Shown: in pieces, positions 1 to 12,690 of the stretch | Position numbering within the stretch: position 1 is the first letter of the stretch | Layout: each line of letters opens with the position of its first letter | Source: Metridium senile | Lineage: Eukaryota; Cnidaria; Anthozoa; Actiniaria; Metridiidae | DNA length: 64,000 bases | Assembly: GCA_949775045.1 (NCBI GenBank) | Contig: OX459110.1 | Location: forward strand, 6,146,229-6,210,228 | Reading direction: 5' to 3' | Notes under the pieces: generated by a model | The model's database searches: none | Seen by the model: only the letters and a program-made list of their open reading frames with translations | What the model was told of the DNA's origin: nothing | Translations under genes and position numbers: made by a program

Positions 1-449
1 TATAGGGCAAATTGCATTCTGGGTAGGATTTTGTAGTTTTTTCTAAATAAAATCTTGCGCATGTATCAGAATGCTCTAATATTCTCAGACATTACTCACA
101 GGGTCTAAGCGAAAATTTTGTGCCGAAAACCCCGATAGGATTTTGTAGTTTTTTCTAAATAAAATCTTGCGCATGTATCAGAATGCTCTAATATTCTCAG
201 ACATTACTCACAGGGCCTAGGCGAAAATTTTGAGCTGAAAACCCCGATCTTTTTGACACATTTTCAGATCACTCTATAGGGCATATTGCATTCTGGGTAG
301 GATTTTGTAGTTTTTTTCTAAATGAAATCTTGCACATTTATCAGAATGCTCTAATATTCTCAGACATTACTCACAGGGTCTAGGCAAAAATTTTGTGCCG
401 AAAACCCCGAACTTTTTGACACATTTTTACATCACCCTATAGGACATAT

Positions 450-3400
450 TGCATTCTGGGTAGGATTTTGTAGTTTTTTCTAAATAAAATCTTGCGCATG
501 TATCAGAATGCTCTAATATTCTCAGACATTACTCACAGGGTCTAGGCAAAAATTTTGTGCCGAAATCTCCGATCTTTTTGACACATTTTTACATCACCCT
601 ATAGGACATATTGCATTCTGGACAGGATTTTGTAGTTTTTTCTAAATAAAATCTTGCGCATGTATCAGAATGCTCTAATATTCTCAGACATTACTCACAG
701 GGTCTAGGCGAAACTTTTGTGCCGAAAACCCCGATCTTTTTGACACATTTTCAGATCACCCTATAGGGCATATTGCATTCTGGGTAGGATTTTGTAGTTT
801 TTTCTAAATAAAATCTTGCGCATGTATCAGAATGCTCTAATATTCTCAGACATTACTCACAGGGTCTAGGCAAAATTTTGTGCCGAAATCTCCGATCTTT
901 TTGACACATTTTTACATCACCCTATAGGACATATTGCATTCTGGACAGGATTTTGTAGTTTTTTCTAAATAAAATCTTGCGCATGTATCAGAATGCTCTA
1001 ATATTCTCAGACATTACTCACAGGGCCTAGGCGAAAATTTTGAGCTGAAAACCCCGATCTTTTTGACACATTTTCAGATCACTCTATAGGGCATATTGCA
1101 TTCTGGGTAGGATTTTGTAGTTTTTTCTAAATGAAATCTTGCACATTTATCAGAATGCTCTAATATTCTCAGACATTACTCACAGGGTCTAGGCAAAAAT
1201 TTTGTGCTGAAAACCCCGATCTTTTTGACACATTTTTACATCACCCTATAGGACATATTGCATTCTGGGTAGGATTTTGTAGTTTTTTCTAAATAAAATC
1301 TTGCGCATGTATCAGAATGCTCTAATATTCTCAGACATTACTCACAGGGTCTAGGCAAAAATTTTGTGCCGAAAACCCCGATCTTTTTGACACATTTTTA
1401 CATCACCCTATAGGGCAAATTGCATTCTGGGTAGGATTTTGTAGTTTTTTCTAAATAAAATCTTGCGCATGTATCAGAATGCTCTAATATTCTCAGACAT
1501 TACTCACAGGGCCTAGGCGAAAATTTTGAGCTGAAAACCCCGATCTTTTTGACACATTTTCAGATCACTCTATAGGGCATATTGCATTCTGGGTAGGATT
1601 TTGTAGTTTTTTCTAAATGAAATCTTCCACATTTATCAGAATGCTCTAATATTCTCAGACATTACTCACAGGGTCTAGGCAAAAATTTTGTGCCGAAAAC
1701 TCCGATCTTTTTGACACATTTTTACATCACCCTATAGGACATATTGCATTCTGGGTAGGATTTTGTAGTTTTTTCTAAATAAAATCTTGCGCATGTATCA
1801 GAATGCTCTAATATTCTCAGACATTACTCACAGGGTCTAGGCAAAAATTTTGTGCCGAAATCTCCGATCTTTTTGACACATTTTTACATCACCCTATAGG
1901 ACATATTGCATTCTGGACAGGATTTTGTAGTTTTTTCTAAATAAAATCTTGCGCATGTATCAGAATGCTCTAATATTCTCAGACATTACTCACAGGGTCT
2001 AGGCGAAACTTTTGTGCCGAAAACCCCGATCTTTTTGACACATTTTCAGATCACCCTATAGGGCATATTGCATTCTGGGTAGGATTTTGTAGTTTTTTCT
2101 AAATAAAATCTTGCGCATGTATCAGAATGCTCTAATATTCTAAGACATTACTCACAGGGTCTAAGCGAAAATTTTGTGCCGAAAACCCCGATCTTTTTGA
2201 CACATTTTCAGATCACCCTATAGGGCATATTGCATTCTGGGTAGGATTTTGTAGTTTTTTCTAAATAAAATCTTGCGCATGTATCAGAATGCTCTAATAT
2301 TCTCAGACATTACTCACAGGGTCTAGGCAAAAATTTTGTGCCGAAAACCCCGATCTTTTTGACACATTTTCAGATCACCCTATAGGGCATATTGCATTCT
2401 TGGTAGGATTTTGTAGTTTTTTCTAAATAAAATCTTGCGCATGTATCAGAATGCTCTAATATTCTCAGACATTACTCACAGGGTCTAGGCGAAACTTTTG
2501 TGCCGAAAACCCCGATCTTTTTGACACATTTTCAGATCACCCTATAGGGCATATTGCATTCTGGGTAGGATTTTGTAGTTTTTTCTAAATAAAATCTTGC
2601 GCATGTATCAGAATGCTCTAATATTCTAAGACATTACTCACAGGGTCTAAGCGAAAATTTTGTGCCGAAAACCCCGATCTTTTTGACACATTTTCAGATC
2701 ACCCTATAGGGCAAATTGCATTCTGGGTAGGATTTTGTAGTTTTTTCTAAATAAAATCTTGCGCATGTATCAGAATGCTCTAATATTCTCAGACATTACT
2801 CACAGGGTCTAAGCGAAAATTTTGTGCCGAAAACCCCGATAGGATTTTGTAGTTTTTTCTAAATAAAATCTTGCGCATGTATCAGAATGCTCTAATATTC
2901 TCAGACATTACTCACAGGGCCTAGGCGAAAATTTTGAGCTGAAAACCCCGATCTTTTTGACACATTTTCAGATCACTCTATAGGGCATATTGCATTCTGG
3001 GTAGGATTTTGTAGTTTTTTCTAAATGAAATCTTGCACATTTATCAGAATGCTCTAATATTCTCAGACATTACTCACAGGGTCTAGGCAAAAATTTTGTG
3101 CCGAAAACTCCGATCTTTTTGACACATTTTTACATCACCCTATAGGACATATTGCATTCTGGGTAGGATTTTGTAGTTTTTTCTAAATAAAATCTTGCGC
3201 ATGTATCAGAATGCTCTAATATTCTCAGACATTACTCACAGGGTCTAGGCAAAAATTTTGTGCCGAAATCTCCGATCTTTTTGACACATTTTTACATCAC
3301 CCTATAGGACATATTGCATTCTGGACAGGATTTTGTAGTTTTTTCTAAATAAAATCTTGCGCATGTATCAGAATGCTCTAATATTCTCAGACATTACTCA

Positions 3401-6400
3401 CAGGGTCTAGGCGAAACTTTTGTGCCGAAAACCCCGATCTTTTTGACACATTTTCAGATCACCCTATAGGGCATATTGCATTCTGGGTAGGATTTTGTAG
3501 TTTTTTCTAAATAAAATCTTGCGCATGTATCAGAATGCACTAATATTCTAAGACATTACTCACAGGGTCTAAGCGAAAATTTTGTGCCGAAAACCCCGAT
3601 CTTTTTGACACATTTTCAGATCACCCTATAGGGCATATTGCATTCTGGGTAGGATTTTGTAGTTTTTTCTAAATAAAATCTTGCGCATGTATCAGAATGC
3701 TCTAATATTCTCAGACATTACTCACAGGGTCTAGGCAAAAATGTTGTGCTTAAAACCCCGATCTTTTTGACACATTTTCAGATCACCCTATAGGGCATAT
3801 TGCATTCTGGGTAGGATTTTGTAGTTTTTTCTAAATAAAATCTTGCGCATGTATCAGAATGCTCTAATATTCTCAGACATTACTCACAGGGTCTAGGCGA
3901 AAATTTTGTGCCGAAAACCCCGAACTTTTTGACACATTTTCAGATCACCCTATAGGGCATATTGCATTCTGGGTAGGATTTTCTAGTTTTTTCTAAATAA
4001 AATCTTGCGCATGTATCAGAATGCTCTAATATTCTCAGACATTACTCACAGGGTCTAGGCGAAACTTTTGTGCCGAAAACCCCGATCTTTTTGACACATT
4101 TTCAGATCACCCTATAGGGCAAATTCCATTCTGGGTAGGATTTTGTAGTTTTTTCTAAATAAAATCTTGCGCATGTATCAGAATGCTCTAATATTCTCAG
4201 ACATTACTCACAGGGTCTAAGCGAAAATTTTGTGCCGAAAACCCCGATAGGATTTTGTAGTTTTTTCTAAATAAAATCTTGCGCATGTATCAGAATGCTC
4301 TAATATTCTCAGACATTACTCACAGGGCCTAGGCGAAAATTTTGAGCTGAAAACCCCGATCTTTTTGACACATTTTCAGATCACTCTATAGGGCATATTG
4401 CATTCTGGGTAGGATTTTGTAGTTTTTTCTAAATGAAATCTTGCACATTTATCAGAATGCTCTAATATTCTCAGACATTACTCACAGGGTCTAGGCAAAA
4501 ATTTTGTGCCGAAAACCCCGATCTTTTTGACACATTTTTACATCACCCTATAGGACATATTGCATTCTGGGTAGGATTTTGTAGTTTTTTCTAAATAAAA
4601 TCTTGCGCATGTATCAGAATGCTCTAATATTCTCAGACATTACTCACAGGGTCTAGGCAAAAATTTTGTGCCGAAATCTCCGATCTTTTTGACACATTTT
4701 TACATCACCCTATAGGACATATTGCATGCTGGACAGGATTTTGTAGTTTTTTCTAAATAAAATCTTGCGCATGTATCAGAATGCTCTAATATTCTCAGAC
4801 ATTACTCACAGGGTCTAAGCGAAAATTTTGTGCCGAAAACCCCGATAGGATTTTGTAGTTTTTTCTAAATAAAATCTTGCGCATGTATCAGAATGCTCTA
4901 ATATTCTCAGACATTACTCACAGGGTCTAGGCAAAAATTTTGTGCTTAAAACCCCGATCTTTTTGACACATTTTCAGATCACCCTATAGGGCATATTGCA
5001 TTCTGGGTAGGATTTTGTAGTTTTTTCTAAATAAAATCTTGCGCATGTATCAGAATGCTCTAATATTCTCAGACATTACTCACAGGGTCTAGGCGAAAAT
5101 TTTGTGCCGAAAACCCCGAACTTTTTGACACATTTTCAGATCACCCTATAGGGCATATTGCATTCTGGGTAGGATTTTCTAGTTTTTTCTAAATAAAATC
5201 TTGCGCATGTATCAGAATGCTCTAATATTCTCAGACATTACTCACAGGGTCTAGGCGAAACTTTTGTGCCGAAAACCCCGATCTTTTTGACACATTTTCA
5301 GATCACCCTATAGGGCAAATTGCATTCTGGGTAGGATTTTGTAGTTTTTTCTAAATAAAATCTTGCGCATGTATCAGAATGCTCTAATATTCTCATACAT
5401 TACTCACAGGGTCTAAGCGAAAATTTTGTGCCGAAAACCCCGATAGGATTTTGTAGTTTTTTCTAAATAAAATCTTGCGCATGTATCAGAATGCTCTAAT
5501 ATTCTCAGACATTACTCACAGGGTCTAAGCGAAAATTTTGTGCCGAAAACCCCGATAGGATTTTGTAGTTTTTTCTAAATAAAATCTTGCGCATGTATCA
5601 GAATGCTCTAATATTCTCAGACATTACTCACAGGGTCTAGGCAAAAATTTTGTGCTTAAAACCCCGATCTTTTTGACACATTTTCAGATCACCCTATAGG
5701 GCATATTGCATTCTGGGTAGGATTTTGTAGTTTTTTCTAAATAAAATCTTGCGCATGTATCAGAATGCTCTAATATTCTCAGACATTACTCACAGGGTCT
5801 AGGCGAAAATTTTGTGCCGAAAACCCCGAACTTTTTGACACATTTTCAGATCACCCTATAGGGCATATTGCATTCTGGGTAGGATTTTCTAGTTTTTTCT
5901 AAATAAAATCTTGCGCATGTATCAGAATGCTCTAATATTCTCAGACATTACTCACAGGGTCTAGGCGAAACTTTTGTGCCGAAAACCCCGATCTTTTTGA
6001 CACATTTTCAGATCACCCTATAGGGCAAATTGCATTCTGGGTAGGATTTTGTAGTTTTTTCTAAATAAAATCTTGCGCATGTATCAGAATGCTCTAATAT
6101 TCTCAGACATTACTCACAGGGTCTAAGCGAAAATTTTGTGCCGAAAATCCCGATAGGATTTTGTAGTTTTTTCTAAATAAAATCTTGCGCATGTATCAGA
6201 ATGCTCTAATATTCTCAGACATTACTCACAGGGCCTAGGCGAAAATTTTGAGCTGAAAACCCCGATCTTTTTGACACATTTTCAGATCACTCTATAGGGC
6301 ATATTGCATTCTGGGTAGGATTTTGTAGTTTTTTCTAAATGAAATCTTGCACATTTATCAGAATGCTCTAATATTCTCAGACATTACTCACAGGGTCTAG

Positions 6401-7200
6401 GCAAAAATTTTGTGCCGAAAACCCCGATCTTTTTGACACATTTTTACATCACCCTATAGGACATATTGCATTCTGGGTAGGATTTTGTAGTTTTTTCTAA
6501 ATAAAATCTTGCGCATGTATCAGAATGCTCTAATATTCTCAGACATTACTCACAGGGTCTAGGCGAAACTTTTGTGCCGAAAACCCCGATCTTTTTGACA
6601 CATTTTCAGATCACCCTATAGGGCATATTGCATTCTGGGTAGGATTTTGTAGTTTTTTCTAAATAAAATCTTGCGCATGTATCAGAATGCTCTAATATTC
6701 TAAGACATTACTCACAGGGTCTAAGCGAAAATTTTGTGCCGAAAACCCCGATCTTTTTGACACATTTTCAGATCACCCTATAGGGCAAATTGCATTCTGG
6801 GTAGGATTTTGTAGTTTTTTCTAAATAAAATCTTGCGCATGTATCAGAATGCTCTAATATTCTCAGACATTACTCACAGGGTCTAAGCGAAAATTTTGTG
6901 CCGAAAACCCCGATAGGATTTTGTAGTTTTTTCTAAATAAAATCTTGCGCATGTATCAGAATGCTCTAATATTCTCAGTCATTACTCACAGGGCCTAGGC
7001 GAAAATTTTGAGCTGAAAACCCCGATCTTTTTGACACATTTTCAGATCACTCTATAGGGCATATTGCATTCTGGGTAGGATTTTGTAGTTTTTTCTAAAT
7101 GAAATCTTGCACATTTATCAGAATGCTCTAATATTCTCAGACATTACTCACAGGGTCTAGGCAAAAATTTTGTGCCGAAAACCCCGATCTTTTTGACACA
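450..7200 (+). repeat. Higher-order block, paralogue of 26.2-32.9 kb
   Basis: Rare variants in this stretch recur downstream at a nearly constant offset. The gcctaggcg unit at 1025 matches 26731 and the atcttccac variant at 1625 matches 27331 (both +25706). The aaattccatt variant at 4121 matches 29665 and gaaaatcccg at 6147 matches 31691 (both +25544). The ctcagtcatt variant at 6977 matches 32683 (+25706). The 162-bp changes in offset mean single monomers were gained or lost after the duplication. An internal 710-bp repeat (tgtgcttaaa at 4941 and 5651) is also present in the other copy (30485 and 31195), so it is older than the block duplication. Boundaries are approximate. Confidence 0.82.
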
Positions 7201-8510
7201 TTTTTACATCACCCTATAGGACATATTGCATTCTGGGTAGGATTTTGTAGTTTTTTCTAAATAAAATCTTGCGCATGTATCAGAATGCTCTAATATTCTC
7301 AGACATTACTCACAGGGTCTAGGCAAAAATTTTGTGCCGAAATCTCCGATCTTTTTGACACATTTTTACATCACCCTATAGGACATATTGCATTCTGGAC
7401 AGGATTTTGTAGTTTTTTCTAAATAAAATCTTGCGCATGTATCAGAATGCTCTAATATTCTCAAACATTACTCACAGGGTCTAGGCGAAACTTTTGTGCT
7501 GAAAACCCCGATCTTTTTGACACATTTTCAGATCACCCTATAGGGCATATTGCATTCTGGGTAGGATTTTGTAGTTTTTTCTAAATAAAATCTTGCGCAT
7601 GTATCAGAATGCTCTAATATTCTCAGACATTACTCACAGGGTCTAGGCGAAAATTTTGTGCCGAAAACTCCGATCTTTTTGACACATTTTTACATCACCC
7701 TATAGGACATATTGCATTCTGGACAGGATTTTGTAGTTTTTTCTAAATAAAATCTTGCGCATGTATCAGAATGCTCTAATATTCTAAGACATTACTCACA
7801 GGGTCTAAGCGAAACTTTTGTGCCGAAAACCCCGATCTTTTTGACACATTTTCAGATCACCCTATAGGGCATATTGCATTCTGGGTAGGATTTTGTAGTT
7901 TTTTCTAAATAAAATCTTGCGCATGTATCAGAATGCTCTAATATTCTAAGACATTACTCACAGGGTCTAAGCGAAACTTTTGTGCCGAAAACCCCGATCT
8001 TTTTGACACATTTTCAGATCACCCTATAGGGCATATTGCATTCTGGGTAGGATTTTGTAGTTTTTTTTAAATAAAATCTTGCGCATGTATCAGAATGCTC
8101 TAATATTCTCAGACATTACTCACAGGGTCTAGGCAAAAATTTTGTGCCGAAAACCCCGAACTTTTTGACACATTTTCAGATCACCCTATAGGGCATATTG
8201 CATTCTGGGTAGGATTTTGTAGTTTTTTCTAAATAAAATCTTGCGCATGTATCAGAATGCTCTAATATTCTCAGACATTACTCACAGGGTCTAAGCGAAA
8301 ATTTTGTGCCGAAAACCCCGATCTTTTTGACACATTTTCAGATCACCCTATAGGGCATATTGCATTCTGGGTAGGATTTTGTAGTTTTTTCTAAATAAAA
8401 TCTTGCGCATGTATCAGAATGCTCTAATATTCTCAGACATTACTCACAGGGTCTAGGCGAAAATTTTGTGCCGAAAACCCCGAACTTTTTGACACATTTT
8501 CAGATCACCC

Positions 8511-8672
8511 TATAGGGCATATTGCATTCTGGGTAGGATTTTGTAGTTTTTTCTAAATAAAATCTTGCGCATGTATCAGAATGCTCTAATATTCTCAGAC
8601 ATTACTCACAGGGTCTAGGCGAAACTTTTGTGCCGAAAACCCCGATCTTTTTGACACATTTTCAGATCACCC
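8511..8672 (+). repeat. Representative full-length 162-bp monomer
   Basis: This is a full unit counted base by base, running from tatagggc to the next tatagggc. Monomer positions used elsewhere in this annotation start at this t = 1. Internal symmetry includes CCCTATAGGG, a perfect 10-bp palindrome across the unit boundary (160-162 plus 1-7); GCATTCTG (14-21), complementary to CAGAATGC (67-74); GATTTT (27-32), complementary to AAAATC (49-54); TAG (34-36), complementary to CTA (43-45); and aaaatttt (112-119), self-complementary in units of the gcgaaaatttt type (this unit has gcgaaact). AATAAA occurs at 46-51. Confidence 0.95.
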
Positions 8673-11539
8673 TATAGGGCATATTGCATTCTGGGTAGGA
8701 TTTTGTAGTTTTTTCTAAATAAAATCTTGCGCATGTATCAGAATGCTCTAATATTCTCAGACATTACTCACAGGGTCTAAGCGAAAATTTTGTGCCGAAA
8801 ACCCCGATCTTTTTGACACATTTTCAGATCACCCTATAGGGCATATTGCATTCTGGGTAGGATTTTGTAGTTTTTTCTAAATAAAATCTTGCGCATGTAT
8901 CAGAATGCTCTAATATTCTCAGACATTACTCACAGGGTCTAAGCGAAAATTTTGTGCCGAAAACCCCGATCTTTTTGACACATTTTCAGATCACCCTATA
9001 GGGCATATTGCATTCTGGGTAGGATTTTGTAGTTTTTTCTAAATAAAATCTTGCGCATGTATCAGAATGCTCTAATATTCTCAGACATTACTCACAGGGT
9101 CTAGGCGAAAATTTTGTGCCGAAAACCCCGAACTTTTTGACACATTTTCAGATCACCCTATAGGGCATATTGCATTCTGGGTAGGATTTTGTAGTTTTTT
9201 CTAAATAAAATCTTGCGCATGTATCAGAATGCTCTAATATTCTCAAACATTACTCACAGGGTCTAGGCGAAACTTTTGTGCCGAAAACTCCGATCTTTTT
9301 GACACATTTTTACATCACCCTATAGGACATATTGCATTCTGGACAGGATTTTGTAGTTTTTTCTAAATAAAATCTTGCGCATGTATCAGAATGCTCTAAT
9401 ATTCTCAGACATTACTCACAGGGTCTAGGCGAAACTTTTGTGCCGAAAACCCCGATCTTTTTGACACATTTTCAGATCACCCTATAGGGCATATTGCATT
9501 CTGGGTAGGATTTTGTAGTTTTTTCTAAATAAAATCTTGCGCATGTATCAGAATGCTCTAATATTCTCAGACATTACTCACAGGGTCTAGGCGAAACTTT
9601 TGTGCCGAAAACCCCGATCTTTTTGACACATTTTCAGATCACCCTATAGGGCATATTGCATTCTGGGTAGGATTTTGTAGTTTTTTCTAAATAAAATCTT
9701 GCGCATGTATCAGAATGCTCTAATATTCTCAGACATTACTCACAGGGTCTAAGCGAAAATTTTGTGCCGAAAACCCCGATAGGATTTTGTAGTTTTTTCT
9801 AAATAAAATCTTGCGCATGTATCAGAATGCTCTAATATTCTCAAACATTACTCACAGGGCCTAGGCGAAAATTTTGAGCTGAAAACCCCGATCTTTTTGA
9901 CACATTTTCAGATCACTCTATAGGGCATATTGCATTCTGGGTAGGATTTTGTAGTTTTTTCTAAATGAAATCTTGCACATTTATCAGAATGCTCTAATAT
10001 TCTCAGACATTACTCACAGGGTCTAGGCAAAAATTTTGTGCCGAAAACCCCGATCTTTTTGACACATTTTCAGATCACCCTATAGGGCATATTGCATTCT
10101 GGGTAGGATTTTGTAGTTTTTTCTAAATAAAATCTTGCGCATGTATCAGAATGCTCTAATATTCTAAGACATTACTCACAGGGTCTAAGCGAAAATTTTG
10201 TGCCCAAAACCCCGATCTTTTTGACACATTTTCAGATCACCCTATAGGGCATATTGCATTCTGGGTAGGATTTTGTAGTTTTTTTTAAATAAAATCTTGC
10301 GCATGTATCAGAATGCTCTAATATTCTCAGACATTACTCACAGGGTCTAGGCAAAAATTTTGTGCCGAAAAGCCCGAACTTTTTGACACATTTTCAGATC
10401 ACCCTATAGGGCATATTGCATTCTGGGTAGGATTTTGTAGTTTTTTCTAAATAAAATCTTGCGCATGTATCAGAATGCTCTAATATTCTCAAACATTACT
10501 CACAGGGTCTAGGCGAAACTTTTGTGCTGAAAACCCCGATCTTTTTGACACATTTTCAGATCACCCTATAGGGCATATTGCATTCTGGGTAGGATTTTGT
10601 AGTTTTTTCTAAATAAAATCTTGCGCATGTATCAGAATGCTCTAATATTCTCAAACATTACTCACAGGGTCTAGGCGAAACTTTTGTGCTGAAAACCCCG
10701 ATCTTTTTGACACATTTTCAGATCACCCTATAGGGCATATTGCATTCTGGGTAGGATTTTGTAGTTTTTTCTAAATAAAATCTTGCGCATGTATCAGAAT
10801 GCTCTAATATTCTCAGACATTACTCACAGGGTCTAGGCAAAAATTTTGTGCCGAAAACTCCGATCTTTTTGACACATTTTTACATCACCCTATAGGACAT
10901 ATTGCATTCTGGACAGGATTTTGTAGTTTTTTCTAAATAAAATCTTGCGCATGTATCAGAATGCTCTAATATTCTCAGACATTACTCACAGGGTCTAGGC
11001 GAAACTTTTGTGCCGAAAACCCCGATCTTTTTGACACATTTTCAGATCACCCTATAGGGCATATTGCATTCTGGGTAGGATTTTGTAGTTTTTTCTAAAT
11101 AAAATCTTGCGCATGTATCAGAATGCTCTAATATTCTCAGACATTACTCTCAGGGTCTAAGCGAAAATTTTGTGCCGAAAACCCCGATCTTTTTGACACA
11201 TTTTCAGATCACCCTATAGGGCATATTGCATTCTGGGTAGGATTTTGTAGTTTTTTCTAAATAAAATCTTGCGCATGTATCAGAATGCTCTAATATTCTC
11301 AGACATTACTCACAGGGTCTAAGCGAAAATTTTGTGCCGAAAACCCCGATCTTTTTGACACATTTTCAGATCACCCTATAGGGCATATTGCATTCTGGGT
11401 AGGATTTTGTAGTTTTTTCTAAATAAAATCTTGCGCATGTATCAGAATGCTCTAATATTCTCAGACATTACTCACAGGGTCTAGGCGAAAATTTTGTGCC
11501 GAAAACCCCGAACTTTTTGACACATTTTCAGATCACCCT

Positions 11540-12690
11540 ATAGGGCATATTGCATTCTGGGTAGGATTTTGTAGTTTTTTCTATATAAAATCTTGCGCAT
11601 GTATCAGAATGCTCTAATATTCTCAGACATTACTCACAGGGTCTAGGCAAAAATTTTGTGCCGAAAACCCCGAACTTTTTGACACATTTTCAGATCACCC
11701 TATAGGGCATATTGCATTCTGGGTAGGATTTTGTAGTTTTTTCTATATAAAATCTTGCGCATGTATCAGAATGCTCTAATATTCTCAGACATTACTCACA
11801 GGGTCTAGGCAAAAATTTTGTGCCGAAAACCCCGAACTTTTTGACACATTTTCAGATCACCCTATAGGGCATACTGCATTCTGGACAGGATTTTGTAGTT
11901 TTTTCTAAATAAAATCTTGCGCATGTATCAGAATGCTCTAATATTCTCAGACATTACTCACAGGGTCTAGGCGAAAATTTTGTGCCGAAAACCCCGAACT
12001 TTTTGACACATTTTCAGATCACCCTATAGGGCATATTGCATTCTGGGTAGGATTTTGTAGTTTTTTCTAAATAAAATCTTGCGCATGTATCAGAATGCTC
12101 TAATATTCTCAGACATTACTCACAGGGTCTAGGCAAAAATTTTGTGCCGAAAACCCCGAACTTTTTGACACATTTTCAGATCACCCTATAGGGCATATTG
12201 CATTCTGGGTAGGATTTTGTAGTTTTTTCTATATAAAATCTTGCGCATGTATCAGAATGCTCTAATATTCTCAGACATTACTCACAGGGTCTAGGCAAAA
12301 ATTTTGTGCCGAAAACCCCGAACTTTTTGACACATTTTCAGATCACCCTATAGGGCATACTGCATTCTGGACAGGATTTTGTAGTTTTTTCTAAATAAAA
12401 TCTTGCGCATGTATCAGAATGCTCTAATATTCTCAGACATTACTCACAGGGTCTAGGCGAAAATTTTGTGCCGAAAACCCCGAACTTTTTGACACATTTT
12501 CAGATCACCCTATAGGGCATATTGCATTCTGGGTAGGATTTTGTAGTTTTTTCTAAATAAAATCTTGCGCATGTATCAGAATGCTCTAATATTCTCAGAC
12601 ATTACTCACAGGGTCTAGGCAAAAATTTTGTGCCGAAAACCCCGAACTTTTTGACACATTTTCAGATCACCCTATAGGGCATATTGCATT
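11540..12690 (+). repeat. 486-bp trimer repeat
   Basis: The variants ctatataaaatc (11581, 11743 and 12229) and gggcatactgcattctggac (atactgc at 11871 and 12357) recur at 486 bp, three monomers. This indicates a short local tandem duplication of a three-unit block. Confidence 0.75.

Noticed and set aside
8511..8672. Hammerhead ribozyme in the satellite
   Set aside because: Some animal satellites encode hammerheads, but the conserved CTGATGA core is absent on both strands; the closest is ctgatac on the minus strand.
8511..8672. CENP-B box
   Set aside because: No match to TTCG-4N-A-2N-CGGG in either orientation; cccgat/cccgaa followed by ctttttgac lacks the required positions.
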